Positions 9,020 through 18,163 of a stretch of 64,000 bases of DNA are shown here, in pieces. The stretch spans positions 310,001 to 374,000 of the forward strand of contig NZ_FOWZ01000002.1 in the NCBI RefSeq assembly GCF_900115585.1, read 5' to 3'. A program made the translations under genes and the position numbers. Source of the stretch: Qipengyuania nanhaisediminis (GTDB lineage: Bacteria; Pseudomonadota; Alphaproteobacteria; Sphingomonadales; Sphingomonadaceae). The notes below the pieces were generated by a model. It ran no database searches and was not told the origin of the DNA. It saw nothing but the letters and a program-made list of their open reading frames with translations. How positions within the stretch are numbered: position 1 is the first letter of the stretch; each line of letters starts with the position of its first letter.

Positions 9020-10198
9020 TTAGTCGTTGCGAAATGGGCCGAAAAACCTCGTCAGCAAGACCAGCAGCGCGATGACGGCGGCTGCTTGCACGCCAAAACC
9101 GAAGAATGCAGCAGGCGCAAGAAGGAATCCGAGCAATATCCGGTCAGCATAGGTTCGCTTCCAAACCTCGCTGCCGTGACGTTCCCCGAGCCTCAGCAGA
9201 CCCATCAGGACAAGCGGAACGAATATCCGTGTCAGGTCACTTTCGTCAGGCGCCGACAGATATATCAACAGTATAAAGAGGATATCTAACGAGGCTTCGA
9301 GGAACTTGAGCAGCGGGCTGCGCTTGGCAGCCACCTGTCCCTTGTTTGCGACGCGCTCCACCACGCGGCCCATCCGGGAGAACAGGGCGGCCAGTGTAAC
9401 GAGCGCCAGGCCGACAGCCGGCATGGAGAGCGCACCGGCGGCCACTGAGGAGAGCGCGAACACACCCGAAGCGACCACCGGCCCGTTCTCGCCCCGCCCG
9501 CCGACGACATCGCGCGCAAGGCGCGTGCCTGCGCGCTCGGCAACCGCGATCCCCGGCGCGTTGAAGGAAACCGGTTCCCGCTGCGCCTCTATCCACCGCA
9601 GTTCCCTTGCGGCCAGCCCTTCACGTGTCGCGTCGATCGTCCAGTCGTTCTGGTCGACGAGCTTGCGTTCTGCGGGGACCAGCCTCGTCCCGGATTGGAA
9701 CGCGAGACGCATCAGCACCGAGGGTACATCGATGTCCGGCTCCATCTCGACAAGCCGTTCGACCAGATTGCCCCGCGTGAGCAATACGCCGCTCCAGGCG
9801 AATTCGGGATCGATACGTTCGAACCCGGCCGGGACGGCAATATCGGCCGGAAATGCGATGACGGCAGGTTTCGTCAGCAGGCGCTCTGTCGTTTGTGCGT
9901 CGGGCAAGACGCCGGAAGCGATGACCAATATTTCATCGGTTGCCGTTACGAGCCCCGAAAGCTTGGCAGGCTCGCGCAAGGCCATGAACTTGGCTCCGGC
10001 ACGTTCGGCACGGTGCTGCAACTCGATGACTTCGCGTCCTATACCGTCGGCCATGCAGGCGACCGCCTCGCATCCGAGCGAAAGGGCGAGGTCCAGCTGG
10101 CGATCAATCACGCGTGCGCCTGCAAAGGGGACGAATGCCGGTCTCGTCCGTCCGGGCTTGGGGGCCCGGTCGAGAGTAGACAGCAAGGCAATGCGCAC
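9020..10198 (-). CDS. Nucleotidyltransferase-like N-terminus fused to a membrane domain
   Basis: The 392-residue protein begins with a Rossmann-like region (about residues 1-210) that reads like a degenerate sugar-nucleotidyltransferase: an early strand MRIALLST, PFAGARVIDRQLDLAL where such enzymes have the primed-substrate helix, and DEILVIASGVLPD. From about 235 to 392 there are four to five hydrophobic helices. The arrangement resembles fused inositol-phosphate cytidylyltransferase / CDP-alcohol phosphotransferase proteins, but I cannot find the DG-AR-G-D-D signature of a CDP-alcohol phosphotransferase. The start is GTG at 10198. It lies in the same orientation as the kinase-like pair and 35 bases before the start of the second gene of that pair. 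Substrate unknown. Confidence 0.7.
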   Translation of the reverse strand: MRIALLSTLDRAPKPGRTRPAFVPFAGARVIDRQLDLALSLGCEAVACMADGIGREVIELQHRAERAGAKFMALREPAKLSGLVTATDEILVIASGVLPDAQTTERLLTKPAVIAFPADIAVPAGFERIDPEFAWSGVLLTRGNLVERLVEMEPDIDVPSVLMRLAFQSGTRLVPAERKLVDQNDWTIDATREGLAARELRWIEAQREPVSFNAPGIAVAERAGTRLARDVVGGRGENGPVVASGVFALSSVAAGALSMPAVGLALVTLAALFSRMGRVVERVANKGQVAAKRSPLLKFLEASLDILFILLIYLSAPDESDLTRIFVPLVLMGLLRLGERHGSEVWKRTYADRILLGFLLAPAAFFGFGVQAAAVIALLVLLTRFFGPFRND

Positions 10199-10278
10199 GA
10201 CTTTTGTTCTCCGACGACGTCAGTCGACCTTAGGAGCACAGTGCCTGAGTTGGAAGGAGCGACAAATGTCGCCCTCGC

Positions 10279-10578
10279 CTATTCCCCGAAATTATCGATG
10301 AACGCCTCGATGGAGCGAACCACGGTTGGTTCTCCGGGCGCTGCATCCAGGGCGCTTTCGGCGAGCGTCATCAGCTCGTCTGCCGCAAAGCTCGCCGCAA
10401 GGCCGCGCAGTCGTTCCGCCGCCTGGTACCAATTGGCATCGCAGCGCGCTCTCTTGAGCAGGTCCAACCGCTGTTCGACGCTGCCAAGGAACGCCGAACG
10501 CAATTCGGCAGCGATCCGGGCATCCTCCCCCGCCGCCTTCGCCAAGGCACTGTCAAAACTGGCAGAATGATAGGCCAT
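10279..10578 (-). CDS. Small Hpt-like protein without the phosphorylatable His
   Basis: This 99-residue protein looks like a single histidine-phosphotransfer (Hpt) four-helix domain. The segment AAERLRGLAASFAADEL (from about residue 53) matches the Hpt signature A-H-x-L-K-G-x-A-x-x-x-G, except that glutamate 55 stands where the histidine should be. It starts with ATG at 10578; a longer in-frame reading would overlap the divergent coiled-coil gene. It stands 54 bases from that gene on the other strand and 80 bases upstream of the nucleotidyltransferase-like gene. It may be a protein-binding Hpt fold rather than a phosphate carrier. The family assignment rests on one motif and overall size. Confidence 0.65.
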   Translation of the reverse strand: MAYHSASFDSALAKAAGEDARIAAELRSAFLGSVEQRLDLLKRARCDANWYQAAERLRGLAASFAADELMTLAESALDAAPGEPTVVRSIEAFIDNFGE

Positions 10579-10632
10579 GGAGCCACGAAATACGGCGAAC
10601 GGAGTTAAAGAGGCTTTAAGGATACGGCAAAA

Positions 10633-13260
10633 GTGGTAGCCTTGCCGACTATGAGAAAGCGTTCGCACATCAGTGTCGTCGAGGGTGAGCCTGCAACCGA
10701 AACGGTTCAGGAACCGGAAGCTCTTGAACTTGAAGAGGAATTTGTCGAGGCCGAGGAATGGTTCGATGAAGAGCCCGAACCGCTTTCCCGCGCCGGATGG
10801 ATCGCCCCTGCCCTTGCCGCGCTGCTGACTGCTGCATGGAGCGGCTTTTACGCTTGGGCCCACCGGAGCGAGATCCTTGCTGGCGGTACGCCCCAGCAGT
10901 GGAGCGGCTGGATCACCGCGTGGGCAATCCCGGTCCTCCTGATCGTTTCCCTTCTGATGCTGGCGCGTCGCAATTCCACAGTGGAGGCGCGCCGTTTTGG
11001 CGAAGTTTCACGGTCGCTTTCCGAGGAATCGGCTCGGCTTGAAGCCAAACTTGCGGTCGTGAACCGCGAACTGAGCCTTGCGCGCGAATTTCTCGAAAGC
11101 CAGTCACGCGAACTCGAATTTGCCGGCCGCTCCGCGAGCGAGCGCCTGTCGGAACACGCTGACCGCCTGCAAGGCCTCGTTCGTAACAACGGCGAGCAGG
11201 TCGACGCCATTGCCAGCGTCAGCACTACAGCGCTCGACAACATGACCCGCCTGCGGGACAGCCTTCCGGTCATCGCCACTTCGGCAAAGGATGTGACGAA
11301 CCAGATCGGCGGAGCCGGCCGGAATGCGCAGGAACAACTCGACAAACTGGTCGAAGGGTTCGAGCGGCTCAACGAATTCGGTGCCGCCAGCGAACGCCAG
11401 GTCGTTTCCCTGCGCGAGCGGGTCGACGAAGCGGTCGAGGCATTCTCGGCACAGGCTGGCGATCTCGAACGCATTGCAGAAGAACGCTTTGCGGCTCTTC
11501 GCGAAGGCAGCGAGGCAGCCCGCGCAGACCTCGACAGCCGCGAGGTAGAGGCCCTTGCCGCTATCCGCACGCGTTCCGAAACGCTGCGCGGTGAATTGGC
11601 CGAAGCACAACAGACCGCCAATGCGGAAGAAGAGCTGGCACTGTCCTCGATGCGCGAACGTTTCACCGCCTTGCGGGTCGAAGCCGCGCAGGCATCGGGA
11701 GCGATCCGCAAGGGTGAAGAAGGTGCCATGGATGCCTGGAACACCCAGGTCGCCGAGATGAAGGACCGTCTTGCCAGTGCCGTAAGCGAGATCGAGAAGA
11801 TGGACGCTGCCGTTATCGAAGCGGCGACCGCACGGCTCAACGTCCTGTTCGAACGGGCGGAATCCATCAACACCCAAATCCGAGCCAATGGCGAAGCGCT
11901 GGATCACGGGGCGGAGCAGCGCCTTACCGCTCTCGGCGAAGCGCAGGATCGCATCAGCCGCGAGCTGGCCGAGAAACTGGGCGCGATTGACGCAGCGATA
12001 TCGGAGCGCCGCGAAGCCCAGCGCAGCCAGATGACTGTCATCGCCGCTGAAGGTGACGCACTGGCGGAAAAGATCGCCAATCTCGGCACGACATTCGAAA
12101 CTGTCACCGATCAGGGCCGTGAAGCGAACGAAACGCTAGCGACCGCAATCGATGCCCTGAACGAGAAACTGATCGGCAGCCGCGAGGCTCTCGATGGCAC
12201 TGACGCAGCCGTGGCATCGCTAACCGACGCCAGCGTGCGCCTGCTAGAACTCATCCAGGCCAGCGCGCGCCAGAGCCGCGAGGATCTGCCCGTCGCCATG
12301 GAGGCTTCGGAGGATCGCCTCGCGCAGATCGAACGTCGGACTTCGGAAATCCGCGATTTGCTTGGCGAGGCACGCAGGTCCGGAGACACGCTTACCGAGG
12401 GCATGGCCGAGGTCGAACGCCGTACGCGTGAAGCGATGGAAGGGTTCGAAAACTTCCAGTCGGGCTTCGGAGAGACAGCTGCAGCCCAGGTCGACAGCGT
12501 CGAGCGCCTGCGCTCGGGTATCACTGCGCTATCGGCCGAAAGCGAACAGCTCGCCGAACGCGTCCAGGGCGAGTTGCGCACAGCAATTGCAGCGCTGGAG
12601 ACGAGCGCGCGCGATGCGATGACGGCAATCGAAAGCGAAGAGACGGCGCGCGTCGAAAATCTCGCCAAGTCGGTTGCGGAACGCAGCGCCGAGGCGATCG
12701 ACAACGCCCTGGCCGAACACACCGATACCGCCCTCGCCCGCCTCGACGAGGCTCGTAAGCGGTCCAGCGATGCTGCGCGCGACGCGACCAAGCAGCTGCG
12801 CGACCAGTTGAAGCGGCTCAACGACCTGACGGGCAACCTCGAAGCCCGCATCGCCCATGCACGCGAAAAAGCCACCGACAGCGTCGATAGCGATTTCGCG
12901 CGCCGCGTCGCTCTCATCACCGAAAGCCTCAACTCGAACGCCATCGATATCTCCAAGGCCCTTTCAACCGAGGTGACCGACAGCGCCTGGGCGAGTTATC
13001 TTCGCGGGGATCGCGGGATTTTCACGCGCCGCGCAGTCCGCCTGATCGATAATGGCGAAGCCCGCGAGATCGCCGAACTTTACGACGAGGATCCGGACTT
13101 CCGCGAACACGCCAATCGCTACATCCACGATTTCGAGGCATTGCTACGCAACCTGCTGTCCACGCGCGACGGCAACGCGATCAGCGTCACCTTGCTGTCG
13201 AGCGACATGGGCAAGCTTTACGTGGCGATGGCACAGGCTCTGGAACGCCTGCGCAACTAA
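10633..13260 (+). CDS. Membrane-anchored coiled-coil protein, TipN-like architecture
   Basis: The 875-residue protein has a very acidic N-terminus (residues 15-50), two transmembrane helices (about 55-75 and 92-112) and then some 700 residues of nearly uninterrupted coiled coil rich in Ala, Glu, Arg and Leu, ending in a short globular tail (about 790-875). Size and layout match TipN, the pole-marking scaffold of Caulobacter. Sequence-level orthology cannot be judged by eye, and any long coiled-coil scaffold remains possible. The start may be the GTG at 10633, with AAGGA about ten bases upstream, or the ATG at 10651. It is divergent from the Hpt-like gene. Confidence 0.75.
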   Translation: MVALPTMRKRSHISVVEGEPATETVQEPEALELEEEFVEAEEWFDEEPEPLSRAGWIAPALAALLTAAWSGFYAWAHRSEILAGGTPQQWSGWITAWAIPVLLIVSLLMLARRNSTVEARRFGEVSRSLSEESARLEAKLAVVNRELSLAREFLESQSRELEFAGRSASERLSEHADRLQGLVRNNGEQVDAIASVSTTALDNMTRLRDSLPVIATSAKDVTNQIGGAGRNAQEQLDKLVEGFERLNEFGAASERQVVSLRERVDEAVEAFSAQAGDLERIAEERFAALREGSEAARADLDSREVEALAAIRTRSETLRGELAEAQQTANAEEELALSSMRERFTALRVEAAQASGAIRKGEEGAMDAWNTQVAEMKDRLASAVSEIEKMDAAVIEAATARLNVLFERAESINTQIRANGEALDHGAEQRLTALGEAQDRISRELAEKLGAIDAAISERREAQRSQMTVIAAEGDALAEKIANLGTTFETVTDQGREANETLATAIDALNEKLIGSREALDGTDAAVASLTDASVRLLELIQASARQSREDLPVAMEASEDRLAQIERRTSEIRDLLGEARRSGDTLTEGMAEVERRTREAMEGFENFQSGFGETAAAQVDSVERLRSGITALSAESEQLAERVQGELRTAIAALETSARDAMTAIESEETARVENLAKSVAERSAEAIDNALAEHTDTALARLDEARKRSSDAARDATKQLRDQLKRLNDLTGNLEARIAHAREKATDSVDSDFARRVALITESLNSNAIDISKALSTEVTDSAWASYLRGDRGIFTRRAVRLIDNGEAREIAELYDEDPDFREHANRYIHDFEALLRNLLSTRDGNAISVTLLSSDMGKLYVAMAQALERLRN

Positions 13261-13264
13261 AGGC

Positions 13265-13552
13265 TCACCGGTTGACGGTCGGCCCCCAGAAGATGAGGTC
13301 TTCCGCCTCGATCCACCCGTAGGCGTAATTAAGTACGTAAAGGGTGGTGAGGACGATCGACAGGATCGTGGCGCGCACTGCAATCACGCCGGGTCGGAAG
13401 TTCACCGGTGCACTATCGGCTTGGCCGGGTACTTTTGTCGCCCCGATCTCGTCCGGCGTCTTCACCCCGAAAGGCAGCAGCACGAAGGCGCTGACGACCC
13501 AGAACAGAACGTAGATCGCAAGGATCGAGGTCCACTGCATCGGCAGTTCCAT
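13265..13552 (-). CDS. DUF1467 small membrane protein
   Basis: This 95-residue protein has two transmembrane helices (about residues 6-28 and 58-80) with a short polar loop containing the family segment FGVKTPDEIG. DUF1467 proteins are conserved in alphaproteobacteria, usually right after the RNase J gene as here, and have no known function. It starts five bases after the rnj stop and is probably the last gene of the nuo-birA-coaX-rnj transcript. It converges with the coiled-coil gene, four bases apart. Confidence 0.88.
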   Translation of the reverse strand: MELPMQWTSILAIYVLFWVVSAFVLLPFGVKTPDEIGATKVPGQADSAPVNFRPGVIAVRATILSIVLTTLYVLNYAYGWIEAEDLIFWGPTVNR

Positions 13553-13557
13553 GCCGC

Positions 13558-15213
13558 TTACCCCAGGTTCTCTGGCAGGAGGACGCGCACTTGCGGACGC
13601 TTGCCCGACCAGCGCTGCGCTGCGCGGCGCGCTGCAAGCCGCGCCGCCTCATGTACTGCCGAGGCGCTGCGGGCGTCCATGCCCTTGAGCTTGGCTATGG
13701 CCTGGCGGATGTCGGCCAGCGCTTCTTCGGTGAAATCACCGTAGTCCTCGTCGAGCGGCAAGCCGATACTGTCGATGCGCGGGGATAGGTCACCATCGAG
13801 CGCGACGATCACTACGCCCTCATGCATAATCCGCCGGCGCATGACGATCGCATCGCCATCGGCCGGGGCGATGATGTCACCGTCCAGGACAAGGCGCCCT
13901 GCCCTGACCTTGGCAATCGTGCCCGGCGCACCGGGCGCAAGACGCACGATATCGCCGTTCTGCTGGACCACGGCATCGGGAATGCCGTTTTCGCGTCCGA
14001 ACCTCGCCTGCTCCTGCATGTGCCGCATTTCGCCATGAACCGGCACGAGGATATCAGGACGAAGCCAGCCATAGAGCGCCTCGAGCTCTGGACGGCCAGG
14101 GTGGCCCGATACGTGGATCATGCTCTGCCGGTCGGTCACCATCGTCACACCCTTTTCGGCAAGACGGTTCTGGACAGCGCCGATGGAGAGTTCGTTGCCC
14201 GGGATCTGGCGGCTGGAGAAAAGGACAACATCGCCCGGCACGAGTTCCAGCGGGTGATTGTCCTCGGAAATTCGCGAAAGTGCCGCCCGCGGCTCACCCT
14301 GCCCGCCGGTTGCCAGGATCATGACCTCACCTCGTGGCAGGCCCATGGCGGTGTCGAAATCCACCGGTTCCGGCAGGTCTTCGAGGTATCCGTTCTGCTG
14401 CGCTACTTCGATGATCCGGTCGAGCGATCGACCGGCCACGCAAAGCTGTCGCCCGGTTTCGCGCGCGACGTTTCCGAGGGTCTGCAAACGGGCTACGTTG
14501 CTGGCGAAGGTCGTCACGAGGACCCGCTTGCCCTTGTGCTTCTGAACTTCTTCGAGAAGGCCCTTGTAGACCGCGCCTTCCGAACCGCTAGGCGAAGGGT
14601 TGAAGACATTGGTGCTGTCGCACACCAGCGCGAGTACGCCATCGTCGCCGATCTCGGCAAGCTCTTCGTCGGTCGCGGGCTCTCCAATGATCGGATCGTC
14701 GTCCAGCTTCCAGTCACCGGTATGGAAGATCTTGCCATGCGGCGTGTCGATCAGCAGCGCATTGCCCTCTGCGATCGAATGGGCCAGCGGGATGTAAGTG
14801 ACCTCGAAGGGGCCAACCTGGAAACTCCCGTGGTCTTCTTCGATCTCATGCAGCTCGATTTCGCCAAGTAGTCCCGCTTCCTCGAGCTTGCGCCGCACAA
14901 GTTCCATCGTGAAGGGCGTCGCATAGATCGGCACGCCCAGGTCGGCTGCGAAATAAGGCACGGCGCCGATGTGATCTTCATGCGCATGGGTGAGAACGAT
15001 CGCTTCAAGCTGCTTCGTCCGCTCCTCGATGAATTCGAGGTCGGCGAACACAAGGTCCACGCCGGGATACTCGCCGCCGGAGAAAGTCATGCCCAGATCG
15101 ACCATCAACCACTTGCCGTTGCAGCCGTAGAGGTTGACGTTCATCCCGATCTCGCCTGAGCCGCCGAGCGCGAGAAACAACAGTTCGTCTTCGGGGGTGA
15201 AATTCTTTTTCAA
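13558..15213 (-). CDS. rnj: Ribonuclease J
   Basis: RNase J is a metallo-beta-lactamase/beta-CASP ribonuclease with 5'-3' exonuclease and endonuclease activity in rRNA maturation and mRNA decay. The 551-residue protein shows the zinc ligand motif [11 protein letters not shown] near residue 75, a further histidine in [12 protein letters not shown], the beta-CASP segment around ALVCDSTN (about 195-215), and the late motif [11 protein letters not shown] in the form [11 protein letters not shown]. Its start overlaps the coaX stop by four bases. Alphaproteobacteria commonly have both RNase J and RNase E, and both are in this window. Confidence 0.95.
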   Translation of the reverse strand: MKKNFTPEDELLFLALGGSGEIGMNVNLYGCNGKWLMVDLGMTFSGGEYPGVDLVFADLEFIEERTKQLEAIVLTHAHEDHIGAVPYFAADLGVPIYATPFTMELVRRKLEEAGLLGEIELHEIEEDHGSFQVGPFEVTYIPLAHSIAEGNALLIDTPHGKIFHTGDWKLDDDPIIGEPATDEELAEIGDDGVLALVCDSTNVFNPSPSGSEGAVYKGLLEEVQKHKGKRVLVTTFASNVARLQTLGNVARETGRQLCVAGRSLDRIIEVAQQNGYLEDLPEPVDFDTAMGLPRGEVMILATGGQGEPRAALSRISEDNHPLELVPGDVVLFSSRQIPGNELSIGAVQNRLAEKGVTMVTDRQSMIHVSGHPGRPELEALYGWLRPDILVPVHGEMRHMQEQARFGRENGIPDAVVQQNGDIVRLAPGAPGTIAKVRAGRLVLDGDIIAPADGDAIVMRRRIMHEGVVIVALDGDLSPRIDSIGLPLDEDYGDFTEEALADIRQAIAKLKGMDARSASAVHEAARLAARRAAQRWSGKRPQVRVLLPENLG

Positions 15214-15986
15214 GCGGAGGCCCTTTCAGCCAGCATGGCGAGACCATCCAGGGTGAGGTCGCTATCCACCTCATCGAACAGGTCGGTAATTTCGTCGAAC
15301 AAAAGAGCCAGTCCGCCGGTTGCGACAACTTTGGCCGGTCGGCCTATCTGGCGGCGCATACGGTCTACAAGACCCTCTATAAGGGCTACATAACCCCAGA
15401 ATACGCCTATCAACATCTGGTCTTCCGTGTTGCGCCCAATCACGTTCTCGTCGTCGGGTTTCCTGATCGCGATACGCGGCAGTTTGGCCGTGTTTCCGAC
15501 AAGCGCATCAAGCGAAAGATTGATCCCCGGCGCGATGATCCCGCCCTTGTAGGCACCGGTGAAATCGACGGCATCGATGGTCGTGGCGGTGCCGAAGTCG
15601 ATTACGATCAAATCACCCTCGTACTTCGCATGGGCCGCAATTGTGTTGAGAGCACGGTCGGCGCCCAGCGTTCGCGGGTCGTCTACGTCGATGGCGATGC
15701 CCCAATCTGCCGCATCTTGGCCTGCGATCAGCGGTTCGATCCCGAAGTATTTCTGCGCCAATACGGTGAGATTATGGATGGAACGGGGCACCACCGATCC
15801 CACGATGATCTGGTCGATGTCCTCTTTGGCATAACCCTGCAGTTCGAGCAGGCGGAGCAGCCAGACGGCGTATTCGTCGCCGGTCCGACGCGGGTCGGTC
15901 GCGATGCGCCAGCGCGCCTTGATCTGCCGCCCTTCGAAAAGCGCAAAGACCACATTCGTATTTCCGACATCGGCTGCAAGCAGCAT
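15210..15986 (-). CDS. coaX: Type III pantothenate kinase
   Basis: CoaX phosphorylates pantothenate in the first step of coenzyme A synthesis; unlike type I enzymes it is not feedback-inhibited by CoA. The 258-residue protein is of the ASKHA fold, with the phosphate-1 motif AADVGNTN at residues 4-11, GADRALNT near 107 and the phosphate-2 motif DFGTATTID near 128. It is three bases from birA and overlaps rnj by four bases, in the standard alphaproteobacterial order. Confidence 0.95.
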   Translation of the reverse strand: MLLAADVGNTNVVFALFEGRQIKARWRIATDPRRTGDEYAVWLLRLLELQGYAKEDIDQIIVGSVVPRSIHNLTVLAQKYFGIEPLIAGQDAADWGIAIDVDDPRTLGADRALNTIAAHAKYEGDLIVIDFGTATTIDAVDFTGAYKGGIIAPGINLSLDALVGNTAKLPRIAIRKPDDENVIGRNTEDQMLIGVFWGYVALIEGLVDRMRRQIGRPAKVVATGGLALLFDEITDLFDEVDSDLTLDGLAMLAERASA

Positions 15987-15989
15987 GGA

Positions 15990-16712
15990 TCAGCCCTCCT
16001 CTCGTGCCAACATCACGTCACCAGCATGGATGACCTTCACTTCGCCATCAGGCAACCGCAATTGCAATGCCCCGCTGTCGTCCAATCCGGCGAAAGCACC
16101 CAGCAATACATCTTCACCCGGTGGCTGGACGCGAAGCTCCGTCCCCAGGGCGTGCGCCGCGAGTTCCCAGCGCCGGATCATGGGTGGCAGGCCGAAAGTC
16201 CGCCAGCGTTCGAGTTCGGTATCCAGCTGCCGGGCAAGCGAATTCGCGAACTGGTTACGATCGGGAGCGGGTCCCAGGGCCGACAGGGCGATGGTCTCTC
16301 GGTCTGGAAGGTCGGGCGCCTTGCCTAGGTTCACACCGATGCCGACAACGATAGCATCACCCTCTCGCTCCAAAAGGATGCCGGCAAGCTTGGCACCTCG
16401 CAGGAGCAGGTCATTGGGCCATTTGAGAGCCAGAGCGCCCGGTTCGCTGACAATCGCGACGACGGTTTCATAGACCGCCAGGCCGACAACTAGCGCAAGG
16501 CTCGCCGGGGGAGGGTCGCTCGCGCGGACCTCTACGACGGTAGAACCCATAAAGTTGCCCGCGCCGTCGAACCACGTGCGACCCTGACGGCCCTTCCCCG
16601 CCAACTGGCGCTCGGCCACCAGCCAATTGCCTTCACTGACGCGCTCGCCCTGACGAACGCGCTCCAGCAGATCCGCGTTGGTCGAACCGGTTTCGGCTAG
16701 GTACTCGATCAA
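15990..16712 (-). CDS. birA: Biotin--[acetyl-CoA-carboxylase] ligase
   Basis: This enzyme attaches biotin to the carrier domain of acetyl-CoA carboxylase and other carboxylases through biotinyl-AMP. The 240-residue protein is the short type: it lacks the N-terminal DNA-binding helix-turn-helix of E. coli BirA, so it is unlikely to be a repressor. The biotin/ATP loop is KGRQGRTW (residues 40-47), preceded by ETGSTNADL, and the catalytic-site lysine lies in LKWPNDLLL. The start overlaps the nuoN stop by four bases. Confidence 0.94.
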   Translation of the reverse strand: MIEYLAETGSTNADLLERVRQGERVSEGNWLVAERQLAGKGRQGRTWFDGAGNFMGSTVVEVRASDPPPASLALVVGLAVYETVVAIVSEPGALALKWPNDLLLRGAKLAGILLEREGDAIVVGIGVNLGKAPDLPDRETIALSALGPAPDRNQFANSLARQLDTELERWRTFGLPPMIRRWELAAHALGTELRVQPPGEDVLLGAFAGLDDSGALQLRLPDGEVKVIHAGDVMLAREEG

Positions 16713-18163
16713 GCTGCGAAGAACAGCGCCTGGGCCGCAGCGTCAGCTACCGATCCCAGCCACGGCGTAAGCAGGTATCCGAGCGGGGAAATGACCAGGA
16801 CACACAGGCCCAGAACAACCCAGTGCGATACCGGCGCCTTAGCCGGTGCATCGCCTTTCGGCTCGTCGAAGAACATGACCTTGACGAACTTGATGTAGTA
16901 GAACGCGCCGATGACGCTGGCGGCGATACCGATGGCGGCCAGCGCGATCATGTCGGCCTGCACGGCTGCCTGGAAGACTACGAACTTGCCCCAGAACCCG
17001 AACAGCGGCGGAATACCCGCAAGGCTGAACATGAGCGCGAGCAAGCACCAAGCGAGCGCCGGACTGCTGGTCGAAAGGCCCGAGATATCGTCGAAGGTCG
17101 CAAGCGCCTCACCCTTCTCGGTACGGAGCATGAGCAGGGCAACGAAGCTGCCGATGGTCATGAACACATAGATCGAAAGGTAGACGAGCACGCCGGAAAT
17201 CCCGGCCGGTGTCGCCGCTGCAAGGCCGATAAGGATGAAGCCGACATTGTTGATCGACGAATACGCCAGCAAGCGCTTGAGGTTCTGCTGCCCGATGGCG
17301 CCAAGCGCACCCACAACGATCGAAGCGAGGGCCGCGAAGATGACAATCTGCTGCCACGCTTCAGCCTGACCGCCGAACGGGACCGCTGCCATACGTACGA
17401 GCATGGCCACCGCAGCGACCTTGGGAGCGCTGGCGAAGAATGCAGTGACCGGTGTAGGTGCGCCTTCGTAAACGTCCGGCGTCCACATGTGGAACGGAAC
17501 TGCCGCGACCTTGAAGGCAAGGCCGGCGAGCACGAACACCACGCCGAACAGCGCGCCGGTCGAGAAATCGGCATCGAATGCAGCCCTGACGCCGTCATAG
17601 CTCGTCGTACCGGAGAAACCGTAGACGAGGCTGACGCCGTAAAGGATGATACCCGAGGCGAGACCACCCAGGATGAAGTACTTCAGGCCGGCTTCGCTGG
17701 ACTTGTCGTCACGCCGCGCGAAGCTCGCGAGGACGTAGGACGAGAGGCTCGACAGCTCGAGACCGATATACAGCGTCATCAGGTCGACCGCGGACACCAT
17801 GATGCCCATGCCAACTGCATTGAACAGCATCAGTACGGCGAATTCACCGCGAAACTGGCCACGATCCTCGAAGTAGCGAGGGGCCACGATCAGGCAGGCG
17901 ATGGTCGCGATGTAGACGAGCGACTTTGCAAAGATGCTGAATGCATCGACTTCCAGCAGGCCGCCGAATGCCGCAGCGCCTACGCCATCATTCGCGAGAG
18001 AGAGGTTGAAGATCAGGGCGCCGAAAAGTGCGGTAACCGCGGCGATCGTAATGGCGCGGGCCGAAGAACGCGTCGTCCAGGCGGTGGCGAGCAGCAGGAC
18101 CAGGCCGGCAATCGACAGCCCGATTTCCGCACCGGTCAGGTAGAGCGAGTTAGCGTAGGACAT
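16709..18163 (-). CDS. nuoN: NADH-quinone oxidoreductase subunit N
   Basis: NuoN is one of the three antiporter-like proton-pumping subunits of complex I in the inner membrane. The 484-residue protein has about 14 transmembrane helices and the proton_antipo_M core; the lysines and glutamate of the proton path lie in helices such as LYIGLELSSLSSYVL and the AFKVAAVPFHMWTPDVYEGAPTPV segment. Its start overlaps the nuoM stop by one base (TGATG), and its stop overlaps birA. It is the last nuo gene of the operon. Confidence 0.96.
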   Translation of the reverse strand: MSYANSLYLTGAEIGLSIAGLVLLLATAWTTRSSARAITIAAVTALFGALIFNLSLANDGVGAAAFGGLLEVDAFSIFAKSLVYIATIACLIVAPRYFEDRGQFRGEFAVLMLFNAVGMGIMVSAVDLMTLYIGLELSSLSSYVLASFARRDDKSSEAGLKYFILGGLASGIILYGVSLVYGFSGTTSYDGVRAAFDADFSTGALFGVVFVLAGLAFKVAAVPFHMWTPDVYEGAPTPVTAFFASAPKVAAVAMLVRMAAVPFGGQAEAWQQIVIFAALASIVVGALGAIGQQNLKRLLAYSSINNVGFILIGLAAATPAGISGVLVYLSIYVFMTIGSFVALLMLRTEKGEALATFDDISGLSTSSPALAWCLLALMFSLAGIPPLFGFWGKFVVFQAAVQADMIALAAIGIAASVIGAFYYIKFVKVMFFDEPKGDAPAKAPVSHWVVLGLCVLVISPLGYLLTPWLGSVADAAAQALFFAA

